64,000 bases of DNA. It comes from Branchinecta lynchi. Its lineage: Eukaryota > Arthropoda > Branchiopoda > Anostraca > Branchinectidae. Positions 43,733 to 54,023 of this stretch are shown here, piece by piece (the first letter of the stretch is position 1; each line of letters begins with the position of its first letter). The stretch is taken from the NCBI GenBank assembly GCA_023053575.1, contig JAKZAP010000020.1, positions 15,433,998 through 15,497,997 on the forward strand, written 5' to 3'. The notes beneath the pieces are model-generated. The model was not told where the DNA came from and searched no databases. It saw nothing but the letters and a program-made list of their open reading frames with translations. The position numbers and the translations under genes were made by a program.

Positions 43733-44116
43733 TTAAATGACCGTCGAGGTTCTTCTTTTGATATGAACCGAGATGGAGGTATCTTCTATTATAACTTTTT
43801 CGAACAGAATATTTTTATAGGTAGGCCTTGTTCTTCTGTTGTTGTACTTTCTTGCCAATGTGGTATGTAATTTTATTCTAGTAAAGTAGCAACCCAAGCC
43901 TACTGTAAACCTACTAAAATGACTACTGTTGGGACCCAAGCACTTACCAACATAGTCTTTTACTTTTTTGACGATTTAGATGCCATCTAGCGATAGTGAA
44001 AGTCTACTATAAATCTACTAAAATGACTACTCATAGAGGTCGTGGAAGTAAAAAGTAACAATAACAAACCAAGTGTTGGCTCTTGAGAACAACAAAATCC
44101 TAGAACAACGAGTGAT
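43733..44116. other. No gene; small direct repeat
   Basis: TCTACTAAAATGACTACT-type sequence occurs at about 43,900 and again at about 44,010. Nothing else seen. Confidence 0.35.
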
Positions 44117-44415
44117 CAATACTGAATAACTAGCTTTTGGAAAGCAAGGGACAGTAGGAGGCTGTTTCAGTTGAGAAGCTGTACTTTCAGTGGTAACCTG
44201 ATTGTGAGAAGGTATGACCAACGGTAAGGCTGGTTGTCGAAGAGAGTAATCTGTTGTCATTTTTCAATGCTAAATAACTAGATTTTGGGAAGCAAGGGAT
44301 AGTAGGATGTTATTTCAGTTGACAAGCTCTATTTTCAGTGGAAATCTGATTGTGACAAAGTATGACGTAGGGCATATGCTGGTTGTCTTAAGAGAGTAAG
44401 ATGTTCTGTAATTTT
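44117..44415 (+). repeat. Tandem duplication, about 145 bp x 2
   Basis: Unit 1 (44,117) and unit 2 (44,262) share TCAATRCTRAATAACTAG, AGCAAGGGA-AGTAGGA, TTTCAGTGG and GCTGGTTGTC. Confidence 0.65.
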
Positions 44416-44825
44416 TTCAATATTTATTTTATTTCTTTATTTTCTCTAATTTTTAAGTGTTTTTTTGTCTTATTTTTTGTTTTTTATTTATTTTCTAGCG
44501 GTCAGCTTCTACTTTTCAGTATTTGAGGAAAATTGCTGGATTTATATCTTTGGAGGCTGATACGGCTCCGTATCAGCCTCTGTGGAGGATACGAGGTCGT
44601 CTCAACCTTCACAAAATCAAGTGTCATAATATAGCTTCCTGTGGGGCATTGGAAGATATGCATTGCATACCTGTTCGAGAAAAGTTATATTCCAGTATTC
44701 TAAAATAGTTAAATACTGCATTACCAGGCTCTGCTCAACAACTACTCCACGGCTTTGGCAGTTTTAAGCTTTCTCCTGGACCGTTGACTTCTAGCCAAAA
44801 CACAGACAAATTTCGATACGCTGAT

Positions 44826-44970
44826 TACATGATGAGTGATCTTCTCGCCAACGTTATTGTTCATGTACTTTGTGTTTTTGTTTTTTCCTTTTCCAGTTTC
44901 TTTGATTATACTCCACTAGTCCTCATTGTGGTGCAGTGGGTCAATAAAATTCATTCATTCATTCATTCAA
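44826..44970 (+). mobile_element. LINE 3' end with (ATTC)n tail
   Basis: TTTGTGTTTTTGTTTT-type 3' UTR, GTGCAGTGGGTCAATAAAAT then (TCAT)5 at about 44,950-44,970. It is inserted in family C and carries no coding sequence. Confidence 0.6.
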
Positions 44971-44973
44971 ACA

Positions 44974-45018
44974 GTCGTCGGAAGTATGATGCGCATCGAC
45001 CATCATACTCCCGACGAC
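44974..45018. repeat. Hairpin with 18-bp arms
   Basis: GTCGTCGGAAGTATGATG and CATCATACTCCCGACGAC are complementary with one mismatch around a 9-base loop, right after the LINE tail. Confidence 0.6.
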
Positions 45019-45168
45019 AGCAGCGAAAATAACAAGGAAAGTATGAAAATAAGTTAGATGTCGTAAGTGTGGTTAGCATGAACTGTACGAAATTCGGGTC
45101 TACGGGTTCAGGAACGGATTGAGCAATTACGGATGTAGGTTGCATTTCCGTGGATTTATGGGTCCTTT

Positions 45169-45945
45169 CATGACCAACTGATTAAAGCACTAAGGATAAT
45201 AGCAATCAGTTTTGGACTCTCAAAACGACGCAACGGGAGATACTACCTATGACTTCCTAGGCCATTTGATACTACAGTGGGTAAATAATCATAGGCTATA
45301 TACAATAGAGAAAAAATATCTTCAATTTTGGCTAGATTGGGCATGCACTCCTTGACAGGCTTAAGACAGACCTTAGCTGAATCTAATGTCTGACATCAGG
45401 ATTGCAGAATAGATCAGGACCTGCATGAAACCAAGGTCTTGAGAGGTTACCCTCCCGGTGGGCACGACTATACAAGCCTCCGAGGGCACCCGCCGGGCAC
45501 TGGGCTCTTACTGCACAGCCATTTTGATAGTGACTAGCACCCCCCACCCCCCGCAAGGTCTCCCTGTCCCGCCCACTTGTGACAAAGGACGCCTCTTGCG
45601 CTCTTACGTTTAGTACCCACGCATAATGAGGCACTAACAAGAAGGTTAGTCGCCATGAAACAGATGAAATCCAGGTAATCCTCCAGGTTGTTACTGGAAT
45701 TGGAATCCTAGGAGAAGATAATTAGAGCACAGGAAAACTGAGTCTCTATTTATATCCATTGGATGTAATATCAGATAAGTAGTATTGATTGATAGTGCTT
45801 GAAGTGTCTTTATTTGAAATTTAAAGATATTACCGATTAAATCACCAATTATATATGTAGAATTGGGCAAGCAACAGGTGCCTTCAACATATTGAAGCCT
45901 ATTTGGAGAAGCAACAAATAATCAATGCGACTGAAGCTACGACTT
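45169..45945. other. Family A scrap and a GC-rich patch
   Basis: 45,210-45,255 (TTTTGGACTCTCAAAACG, CCTATGAC) is a remnant of the A terminal block. 45,400-45,620 is unusually GC-rich; its 85-codon minus frame (45,640-45,383) may simply reflect GC content. Identity unknown. Confidence 0.35.
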
Positions 45946-46258
45946 CAAGAGCAATGTACTCTCAATCTTCCTTTACGCAAGTGAATGGTGGAAAATAAAC
46001 ACGCAGCTTGAAAAAAGGATCCTCGCATTTGAAAATACCAGCCTCAGGAGAATCTTGAATGTGAGCTGGCAACAAAAAATCACCAATGCAGAAATACGCA
46101 GAAAAACAGGCCATCCGTCTGTCATCGAGCTGCTGAAAAGAAGGCGGTGGACATACCTCGGACACGTCCTTCGTATGGAAGAGAGCGGCTTTCCTCAAAC
46201 AACCTACGAGTGGAATCCAGACGGGAGAGGAAAGCGAGATCGCCCCAAAAATACATTG
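45946..46258 (+). pseudogene. LINE ORF2 carboxy fragment (FENTSLRRILNVSW type)
   Basis: One continuous frame reads LYASEWWKINTQLEKRILAF, then ENTSLRRILNVSWQQKITNA, then RRWTYLGHVLRM. This is the post-reverse-transcriptase region common in RTE-like and craniofacial-development-protein-2-like non-LTR ORFs of invertebrates. Upstream catalytic motifs are missing. A different LINE begins near 46,322. Confidence 0.75.
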
Positions 46259-46545
46259 AGGTTAAAGAATGGCCCTTACATTTGCCTGATGTGTGAAAGA
46301 TGGATGAGGATGTGTTCCTAAATTAATGGAGCGATGTTTTTATAATAGAGTGGAAAATTTCCTTACTTCGAAGGATTATTTTTCAAAAAATCACTTTGGG
46401 TTTAGAAAGGGACATAGTACGCAAGATGCCATCCTGACTATGATACAATTTTGAAGATCAGCTAGCCAAGTCTAATTAGCTGAAAGTTACCAAGCGATGT
46501 GATGTTCCGTGTACTTAACCCTTTAAACCCAATTTATCTTTCTAG

Positions 46546-46686
46546 AAGACCGAGAATAGCCATGTTGTCCCCGTCCGGCAATCAGTCTATGATCCCGAGC
46601 AAGCGAACAAGCGTCTTAACCCCAGTGCCGCTGTGTCGAGTTCTCCCTCTGTTCCTGCCAAGAAAACCAGTGTCGATTCAGGGTCA
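46546..46686 (+). CDS. Exon-like segment inside the LINE, unknown
   Basis: TTTATCTTTCTAG ends at 46,545, a good 3' splice site with a possible CTTAAC branch point about 30 bases upstream. It is followed by 47 open codons with disordered-protein composition (ENSHVVPVRQSVYDP ... AAVSSSPSVPAKKTSV) to a TGA at 46,687. The segment interrupts the LINE reading frame. It could be a captured exon with its intron edge, or part of another retrotransposon ORF1. No donor site is clear. Confidence 0.3.
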
Positions 46687-46876
46687 TGAAAGATAAAAAA
46701 GGACTTGATAAAAAGTTTATTCCAGCGAGTATCTTTTTGGACCTTGAGAAGGCATTCGACACGATTTGTCACGAAATAATGTTATATAAATTAGGCCATG
46801 GTGGGATACGAGGACCAGCGCACGATTTTATCGCATCTTACCTAACAGGTCGATCCCAAGTAACAATTATTAATAG

Positions 46877-47947
46877 ATTAGATTAGATTAGATTATTTTT
46901 TTTTTTTTTTTTAGATTAGATTAGATTATGTTTAATATAAAACCAACGCGTAACATTTGTCTGCATCACCTGCAGGGAAAGTCCCGGGGGACTTGTTAAA
47001 TAACAGGCGAAAAACAAAATTCACATCTATTTACTAATGAAGAATAAATCCTACTACTACTGAAAAATAAATACTACTACTAACAATACATTTCTAATTA
47101 CTAATTACTAAACCAAATACTAAACAAAAAAAAAAAAGAAGAAAAAAAAAGAAAGAAAGCGACTGACTATTGCTTACTCTTTTGTGAGGAAGAACCTTTT
47201 CACTGTGGCTTTGAATGCAGCAAGGTGCGGGGCCTCACGCACTTTAATTGGGATTGAATTCCAAACACTCGTAGCAAAATTTCTAATAATGAACGATGCA
47301 CGAGTTGTTTGCCGGATTTCATGAACTATATCCCCACACCCCCTTGTTTCATAATTGTGGGAATCACTATTCGTAGAAAAAAAATTTGCAAAAGAGGAAG
47401 GCAGTAAATTATTAAAGTATTTGTAAACAAAAATGCTAATTTGATAATCCCTTGTTTTTGAAACATCAAAGAGTTTATTTTTAAAGAAAATTTCAGAAGG
47501 TGTCGAATTATTAACATCATTGTGAAAAAGAAGTTTTATTGCTTTATTTTGTATTTTCTGAATCTTTTATAACACGTAATAAAGTTACTTGCCCATAGTG
47601 AGCAACCATAGCACACGTATGGATAAAATATAGCGAAATAAATTGTTTTCATAGTTTTTTCGGTCACAAAATGTTTAATGCGGCGAAGCACGCCCAGGGA
47701 TCTTGATATTTTAAGTGAAATGGTATTAGCGTGCTCCTTCCATGATAAATTCTCATCTATGATGAACCCTAAATATTTCTTTTCCCGAACTCTATTGATT
47801 TTATTTCCATGTACTTTCAGCGACAAGTTTGTATCAACGGTACCTATCCTCGAAAATATTATATAATTTGTTTTATCATAATTTAAAGTAAGAAGATTAT
47901 AATCGGCCCACTGGACAAACTCCAGTAGTGCTGTTTCCATTTTACAA
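46877..47947 (-). mobile_element. Nested LINE, 5'-truncated, nearly intact
   Basis: In minus orientation it starts just before METALLEFVQWADYNLLTLN, has YLGFIIDENLSWKEH (thumb), shows one single-base frameshift near 47,565, then continues through KIQNKAIKLLF, NYETRGCGD and VWNSIPIKVREAP to a stop at about 47,174. The 3' UTR ends in TAATC repeats split by an A-run (46,877-46,925 region). AATAG (46,872-46,876 and 47,948-47,952) is the target duplication. It belongs to the same broad clade as its host LINE. The catalytic motifs were lost by 5' truncation. Confidence 0.85.
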
Positions 47948-49375
47948 AATAGAAGTTCAGTCGATTCTATGCTTACAGTTTCGGATCTATGCTTATTGTC
48001 AAATATTGGTGTCCCTCAGGGTTCAATTCTGGGACCACTGCTCTTCCTAATATACATAAATGACCTTTCATCAGCGACAGAAAACAACAGTCTGAATGTC
48101 CTTTTCGCCGATGATACCGGATCAACACTTGCAGGACAGTCGGAAGAGGATGTCAAAGAGAAGCTGCAAATCGTGTTTTCCCAATTGACTGTATGGCTAA
48201 AAGCTAATCGTTTGCCATTAAATGCGGCCAAAACGAAATTTATCATTTATAGTAGAATTGGACACAAAGCAAAACGAATTTCGACAATAACTGATCAGGC
48301 TGCAGATATTCAAATTCAAAGGGTAACTTCACTCCGGTATCTTGGTATAATTATTGATGAAAATCTATCGTATAAAGAACATTGTAATAGATCACGGGTT
48401 AAAGTTGCACAAGGAGTTGGTATGCAGAGGTTTCAGCATTTTTCCCGTATGAAATTCTACGCCTGATTTATTTTGCTTCGATACATTCCCATCTTTCGTA
48501 TTGTCCCTTGATTTATTTGGCAACATTCAAATATCATGTGAAACCGATACAGACTCTTCGAAACCGGGCTCTTCGAATTTTACAAAAATATTTACCGTCC
48601 CCTTCTTCTTATCCTAACAAAACTAAAACTGAAATTTTTGCCTGTTTCAGAATTATTCACTCTTCATTCTTTTTCATACCTTCGTACTTTCGTTCGAGTA
48701 ATTTTTTCCCTGAGCAACCTGACCATACTTATGAAAACCGTCACAAATGGAAAATGCAGCACCTTAAATTAACCACTGAGAGATCGCGGTTCTCACCATA
48801 TTTTTCAATCACGGGTTCATGGCATCTTTATGTACAATATACTGATTTCTGTAAATCTCTTCCAAATATAAAAAAGCAACTTCGTTCTATACTTATAAAT
48901 AAATTCAAGAATCATCGATAAAAAAAAATTAAAGTAAACTCTTATTTGTTTGATGTTGATATGTCTTGGTTGGGGTCCATATAAGTTGCCGGCCATCGGT
49001 AACCCTCGCTTGCGCATAGGGTATTTTTTTTTGTGGGATTTCGGGTTGATCTTGCCGAGTGTCGGTGGGTTTGTGGGGCGGGTTCCCGTCTAGTGGTGAG
49101 TCATGGAATTATTAACATTTATTTATATAATTAGTTATATGTAAAATATATTTGTTATATATTGTACCGGGTTTTTGTCAATCGACCTTGTTCCCCGGCT
49201 TGACCCTCTATTTATTTTGATTTTATACATAAGTGTAAATTAAACCTTGAGACCTTGAAACCTTGTTTCGCTTTCTGTACTGGAACACTTTTATATGACA
49301 TTTCTTCGTACTTTCACGCAAATAATTCTGATTTGATCAACAAACAATAAAATAATCCCTTTCAATATCTTTCAG

Positions 49376-49560
49376 TGATTTGTCATTGAGAGCATTCAAT
49401 GGCACAGCTGTACCAGTGTGTGGTGAACTTGATGTTACCGTCGAATATGATGGAAAATCTTACGTTTTACCAGTGATAGTGGTGGATAATTGTGATTCCG
49501 CCCTATTCGGAAGGAATTGGTTAAGCAGTATAAAGCTTAACTGGCCAGAAATCAAGCAGA
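49376..49560 (+). pseudogene. Retropepsin fragment of Ty3/gypsy type
   Basis: About 60 residues match the second half of the aspartic protease found in Ty3/gypsy Pol: LRAFNGTAVPVCGELDVTVE, YDGKSYVLPVIVVDN and LFGRNWLSSIKLNW (usually LLGRDWL). The catalytic Asp-Thr-Gly half is missing. The fragment begins right after AATATCTTTCAG, which looks like a 3' splice site, and on the right dissolves into the J repeats. It may be a truncated retrotransposon or an exon of a host gene derived from one. No reverse transcriptase, integrase or LTR is nearby. Confidence 0.7.
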
Positions 49561-49589
49561 TCACTAATCCTGTAATCTCGTTGTCCGTT

Positions 49590-49862
49590 GTCCCGGGACA
49601 TTTTGTCATCCCGTGCCCACAGTTTGAGCCGTCGGCATTTTGAACCAGGACACTTCTAGCCTCCCCTGCGAGCTTTTTGCTGTCGGCATTTTGGGCCGTT
49701 GATATTTCGGACGATTCCAATTACGCGATCCTCTACCTCGTTGTGGGCATTGTGAGTCATCGGCATATTCAACCGTGGGCATTTTGATCGTGGGCATTTT
49801 GATCGTGGGCATTCTGAACCGTGGGCATTTCAAACATGGGCATTCTGAGAATGGGCAACCGA
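49590..49862 (+). repeat. J repeat block 2
   Basis: At least nine degenerate units like GTCGGCATTTTGGGCCGT and CGTGGGCATTTTGATCG, matching the block at 28,735. The minus frame 49,965-49,606 (KMPTIKMPT) just reads the repeat. Confidence 0.7.
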
Positions 49863-50044
49863 TGTTGATCAGAATACAGAAAAAAACCTTCCAAAACAAA
49901 AAATCGGTCCTGTCATCGCCCCAATCGTGCAGCAAAAACAGCAGCCGTGTCGAATTAAATCTCACGACTAGTTTTTTCCGGACAGTGGTATTTAAAAGTA
50001 ATTTGCCCGACTAACATATTTATAGTCGGTAGAAGCTTCGGTTA

Positions 50045-50180
50045 TTTCTTACAGGTTTGTTTCCTTCTCCGACGTTGACCTTGAATATTTACAGCCTGAG
50101 GAGGACCCTTGCCAAGAAGGGCCGAAATATCACTAATCAAGCATCATAGCTGACGTATCCGTTGTATACATTATTTGAAT
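50045..50180 (+). mobile_element. Single-arm hammerhead element, copy 4
   Basis: From TTACAGGTTTGTTTCCTTC to ATTATTTGAATA. The unit at 50,091-50,145 has CTGAGGA, a perfect stem II, GAAA and TATC, but the stem I return strand is ACTA instead of GCTG, so folding is weakened. Confidence 0.6.
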
Positions 50181-50189
50181 ATAGCGGAC

Positions 50190-51710
50190 GCATGTCTTGC
50201 TTGACTAGGTCATCAGTTCGTATCACCCATAAAGTTTCATTCGAATCGGACCACTTGTTCGCAACTTACGGAAGTCACTAATTTTCGGAATCCCCTTCCC
50301 TCAAGTCCTCCAAAGATGGTCGGATCCAGGAACACAAGTTTCCTAGGAAATTGTGTCGGGTCCTTAAGTCACTAAAATGCCTGTAAAGTTTCATCGTCCG
50401 CAGAACATCTGAAACTGTCCTAACTGACGATCACCAGAATTCCGGTAAAGACCCTCCAAGTCCCCCCACTGGGCCCCGGTACGACCTGGTTCCATCAATT
50501 ACATCTCTCGGGATAATGCTTGTTCTTCCCACCAAGTTTCACCCCGATCCCTCCACTCTAAGCGTTTCCATAGATTTCCGGTCCCCGCTACTCCTCCAAT
50601 GTCATCGGATCCGCTCCGGGTTTAAAATAGGATGTCCGAGGCAGGAGGTCTTTATAAATATCAAGTTTCGTTTAAATCCGATCACCAGTTCAATAGCTGA
50701 GCTTTCCACTAGATTCCGGATTTCCCATCCCTCCACTCCCCCCGCAATGGTCGGATCAGGGAAACTGCATTCTCAAGTCAATCTGTTCGGGTCCCTGACA
50801 AGCCTGCCAAGTTTCATCATCCTAGCACATCAGGAAGTACACAGTGACCGGATCCGGTCCAGTTATGTCATTCACGTATCAACAAGCCTTGTGCTTGTTC
50901 TTCCAACCAAGTTTCATCCCGAACCCTCTACTCTAAGTGTTTCCCAAGATTTCCGGGAACTCCCCCCAATGTCAACGGAGCCGGTCTGGATTTAAATGTG
51001 GTGTCTGAGACATGAACTCTTTCTATATATCAAGTTTCATTAAAATCCGATCACCCGTTCATAAGCTAAAAGTACCTCACTTTTCCAGATCCCCCTCCCT
51101 CCATTCCCCCCCAGATTGGTCAGATCGTGGAAACGACTATTCTCAAGTCAACCTTTTCGGGTCCCTGACATGCCTGCCAAGTTTCATCGTCCCAGCACAT
51201 CAGAAAGCACCGAACTGGCGGGATCACTAGAAATTCGGATCCCCCCCCCAACTCTCCCACAGTGAGCAGATCAGGTCCGTTATGTCAATCATGTATATGT
51301 AAGACTTGTGATTGTTCCTTCTGCCAAGTTTCATCCCGACCTTGTTCCACCCTCTACCCCCCCCCATGTCATCGGAACCGGTCCGAATTTAAAATGGGAT
51401 GTCTGAAACACGAAGTCTTTCTATATATTTAGTTTCATTAAGATCCGATCACCCGGTCGTAAGTTAAAAATACCTCATTTTTCCTATATTTTCGGATTTC
51501 CCCTCCCTCCACCCTACCCCCCAGATGGCCGGATTGGGAAAGTGACTATTTCTAATTTAATCAGGTCCGGTCCCTGATATGCCTGCCAAGTTTCATCGTC
51601 CTAGCTTATGTGGAAGTACCCGAACTAGCAAAATCGGGACCGACAGACCGACTGACTGACAGAAATTGCGATCGCTGTATGGCACTAGGCCGAAAGGCAA
51701 GTACTATAAA
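50190..51710 (+). mobile_element. Family B element, head-truncated
   Basis: Long repeats (CCAAGTTTCATCCCGATC, CATCAGGAAGTAC) lead to GACCGACTGACTGACAG and the terminal hairpin (TATGGCACTAGGCCGAAAGG...). It joins the next B copy head-to-tail at 51,710/51,711. Confidence 0.75.
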
Positions 51711-53345
51711 AACAAGAGCTACGAGCTCATATGGCACTTGTTACGAGTAGGCACGGCGCGGTTCTGTCAATGATATATCTAGTGTTTGCTAGGTATCTTT
51801 CCACCAAGTTTCATCTCGATCCCTCCACTCATAGCGTTTTCCAATATTTCCGGTTCTCCCCTCCAGCTCCCCCCCAAAAGTCAACAGATCCGGTCCGGAT
51901 TTTAAGTGGGCCGTCTGAGGCATGAGGTCTTTCCAAATATCAAGTTTCATCGAGATCCGGTTACCCGTTCAAAAGTTATAAATACCTCAAGATTCCGGAT
52001 TCCACCTCCCTCCACTCCCCCCACAGTGCCCGAATTGGCTCGGTTATGTCAATGATGTATCTAGTGTTTGCTAGGTGTCTTCACACCAAGTTTCATATCG
52101 ATCCCTCCACTCATAGCGTTTCCCAAGATTTCCGGTTGCCCCCTCCAGCTCCCCCCAAAAGTCACCGGATCCGGTCCGGATTTTAAGTGGGTCGTCTGAG
52201 GCATGAGGTCATTCTAAATATCAAGTTTCATCGAGATCCGGTCACCCGTTCAAAAGTTATAAATACCTCAAGATTCCGGATTCCCCCTCCCTCCATTCCC
52301 CCGACAGTGCCCGAATCGGCTTGGTCATGTCAATGATGTATCTAGTGTTTGCTAGGTGTCTTCCCACCAAGTTTCATCTCGACCCCTCCACTCATAGAAT
52401 TTCCCAAGATTTCCGGTTGCCCCCTCCAGCTCCCCCCAAAAGTCACCGGATCCGGTCCGGATTTTAAGTGGGTCGTCTGAGGCATGAGGTCTTTCCAAAT
52501 ATCAAGTTCCATCGAGATCCGATCACCCGTTCAAAAGTTATAAATACCTCAAGATTCCGGATTCCCCCTCCATCCACTCCCCCCACAGTACCCGAATCGG
52601 CTCGGTTATGTCAATGATGTATCTAGTGTATGCTAGGTGTCTTCCCACCAAGTTTCATCTCGATCCCTCCACTCATAGCGTTTCCCAAGATTTCCGGTTG
52701 CCCCCTCCAGCTCCCCCCAAAAGTCACCGGATCCGGTCCGGATTTTAAGTAGGTCGTCTGAGGCATGAGGTCTTTAAAAATATCAAGTTTCATCGAGATC
52801 CGATCACCCGTTCAAAAGTTATAAATACCTCAAGATTCCGGATTCCCCCTCCCTCCACTCCCCCCACAGTGCCCGAATCGGCTCGGTGATGTCAAAGATG
52901 TATCTAGTGTTTGCTAGGTGTCTTCCCACCAAGTTTCATCTCGATCCCTCCACTCATAGCGTTTCCCAAAATTTCCGGTTGCCCCCTCCAGCTCCCCCCA
53001 AAAGTCACCGGATCCAGTCCGGATTTTAAGTGGGTCGTCTGAGGCATGAGGTCATTCCAAATATCAAGTTTCATCGAGATCCGATCACCCGTTCAAAAGT
53101 TAAAAATACCTCAAGATTCCGGATTCCCCCTCCCTCCACTCCCCCCACGGTGTTCGGATCGGGGAAGTGACTATTTCCAACTTAATCATTTGGGGTCCCT
53201 GATATGCCTGCCAAGTTTTATCGTCCTAGCTTATGTGGAAGTGCCCGAACTAGCAAAACCTGGACAGACCGACAGACCGACAGACCGACGTACGGACAGA
53301 AATTGCGATCGCTATATGGCACTTGGCCTAAGGGCAAGTGCCATA
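51711..53345 (+). mobile_element. Family B element, full length, homogeneous array
   Basis: Starts AACAAGAGCTACGAGCTC-ATATGGCACTTG. Five long repeats begin at the marker GTCAATGATGTATCTAGTGT near 51,765, 52,048, 52,329, 52,610 and 52,891, a period of 281-283 bp, with very few differences. It ends (GACAGACC)n, ATTGCGATCGCTATATGGC and the hairpin TTGGCC...AAGGGCAAGTGCCATAA. Confidence 0.85.
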
Positions 53346-53512
53346 ACAAGAAGTAGGTAGAACTAAGTACCATTCGATGTATTTTTTTTCTACGGTTCGA
53401 AGCCTGAAATAATTGTAAGTGCAGAGTATTATGTTATTAGTGTTTTGTGTATTATAGTTACTTAAAAATAAGAAAAACTTTGAACTTTGAACCTTGAACC
53501 TACAACTAAGTA
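53346..53512 (+). mobile_element. LINE 3' end with (CTTTGAA)n tail
   Basis: GTGTTTTGTGTATTATAG, then AAAACTTTGAACTTTGAACC. A short 5'-truncated insertion without coding sequence. Confidence 0.5.
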
Positions 53513-53522
53513 CTTCTCCCCC

Positions 53523-53657
53523 ATGGAGGCATTGAAGATTGACCTGAATCATGGCCTCTCTCCCTCTCCCAACAAGATAACGCCGCCTACGCTCGTAATT
53601 AAAACTGACAAGAACAATGCGAAGAAGACTTCAAAGCCACGCGTCAAGCCTGCCTGA
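53523..53657 (+). CDS. Small 44-codon open frame, unknown
   Basis: CCCCCATGGAGG gives a start in good context. The frame reads MEALKIDLNHGLSPSPNKI, then PPTLVIKTDKNNAKKTSKPR to a TGA. The composition (Pro, Lys, Ser, Thr-rich, disordered) looks like the amino end of a nuclear protein or of a retrotransposon ORF1, cut off by a stop. It may be a first exon or a decayed ORF1; nothing identifies it. Confidence 0.3.
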   Translation: MEALKIDLNHGLSPSPNKITPPTLVIKTDKNNAKKTSKPRVKPA

Positions 53658-54023
53658 ATGTAAATCGTGTACTTCAGAAAAACAGCTTCCTCGCAGTTCC
53701 AGCGAAAACCTGACGCAGTGCAGACTACTATTAGAAGAAAGAATTAAAAATTCCCTTTTCTTTCCGCCTTGCTTCCCCCAGAAAACGGAGTGGCCGCACA
53801 TACAAATTAGACAGCCACAGCAGCACAGACAAATTAGAAAGCAAAAGCTAAGACATACTTGAGGCGGATTTTTTTTTCACAAGCGCGTAAGATTCTCCAA
53901 AAAAGGATGCTGCCGAAATAATGTAAAAAGAAGTTTTTCAGACGAAATTTGTAGGGGGTATGACCTACAATGAAGAAATAACTGAAACAATTTATTTCCC
54001 ATACATTTTTTACATAGCCTACT
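53658..54023. other. No feature recognised
   Basis: Possible continuation of whatever the 53,523 frame belonged to, but all frames are broken. Confidence 0.3.

Larger units (their letters stand above)
44690..45168 (+). mobile_element. Family C element, diverged, split by a LINE 3' end
   Basis: 44,690-44,820 matches C (CAGTATTCTAAAATAGTTAA, GGCTTTGGCAGTTTTAAGC). 45,055-45,168 matches the other half (GAACTGTACGAAATTCGGG, GGTCCTTT). Neither terminal TTAA survives. Confidence 0.55.
46322..49265 (+). pseudogene. LINE reverse transcriptase copy carrying nested insertions
   Basis: A non-LTR retrotransposon in plus orientation. Its reverse-transcriptase domain is recognisable in order: NRVENFLTSKDYF and FGFRKGHSTQDAIL (46,345-46,440), FLDLEKAFDTI (motif A, 46,735), GVPQGSILGPLLFLIYINDL (48,009), FADDT (the YADD-box equivalent, 48,103), and LNAAKTKF with YLGIIIDENLSYKEH in the thumb. 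It is broken by an unrelated segment (about 46,445-46,685), by a minus-strand LINE (46,877-47,952 including the duplicated AATAG), and by a frameshift near 48,456. The carboxy part runs to a stop at 48,921. The 3' UTR ends in ACCTTGA repeats at 49,242-49,265. Endonuclease and ORF1 are absent. Inactive. Confidence 0.85.

Noticed and set aside
45383..45640. 85-codon minus-strand frame in the GC-rich patch
   Set aside because: High GC lowers stop frequency; no motif recognised and the plus strand is also fairly open.
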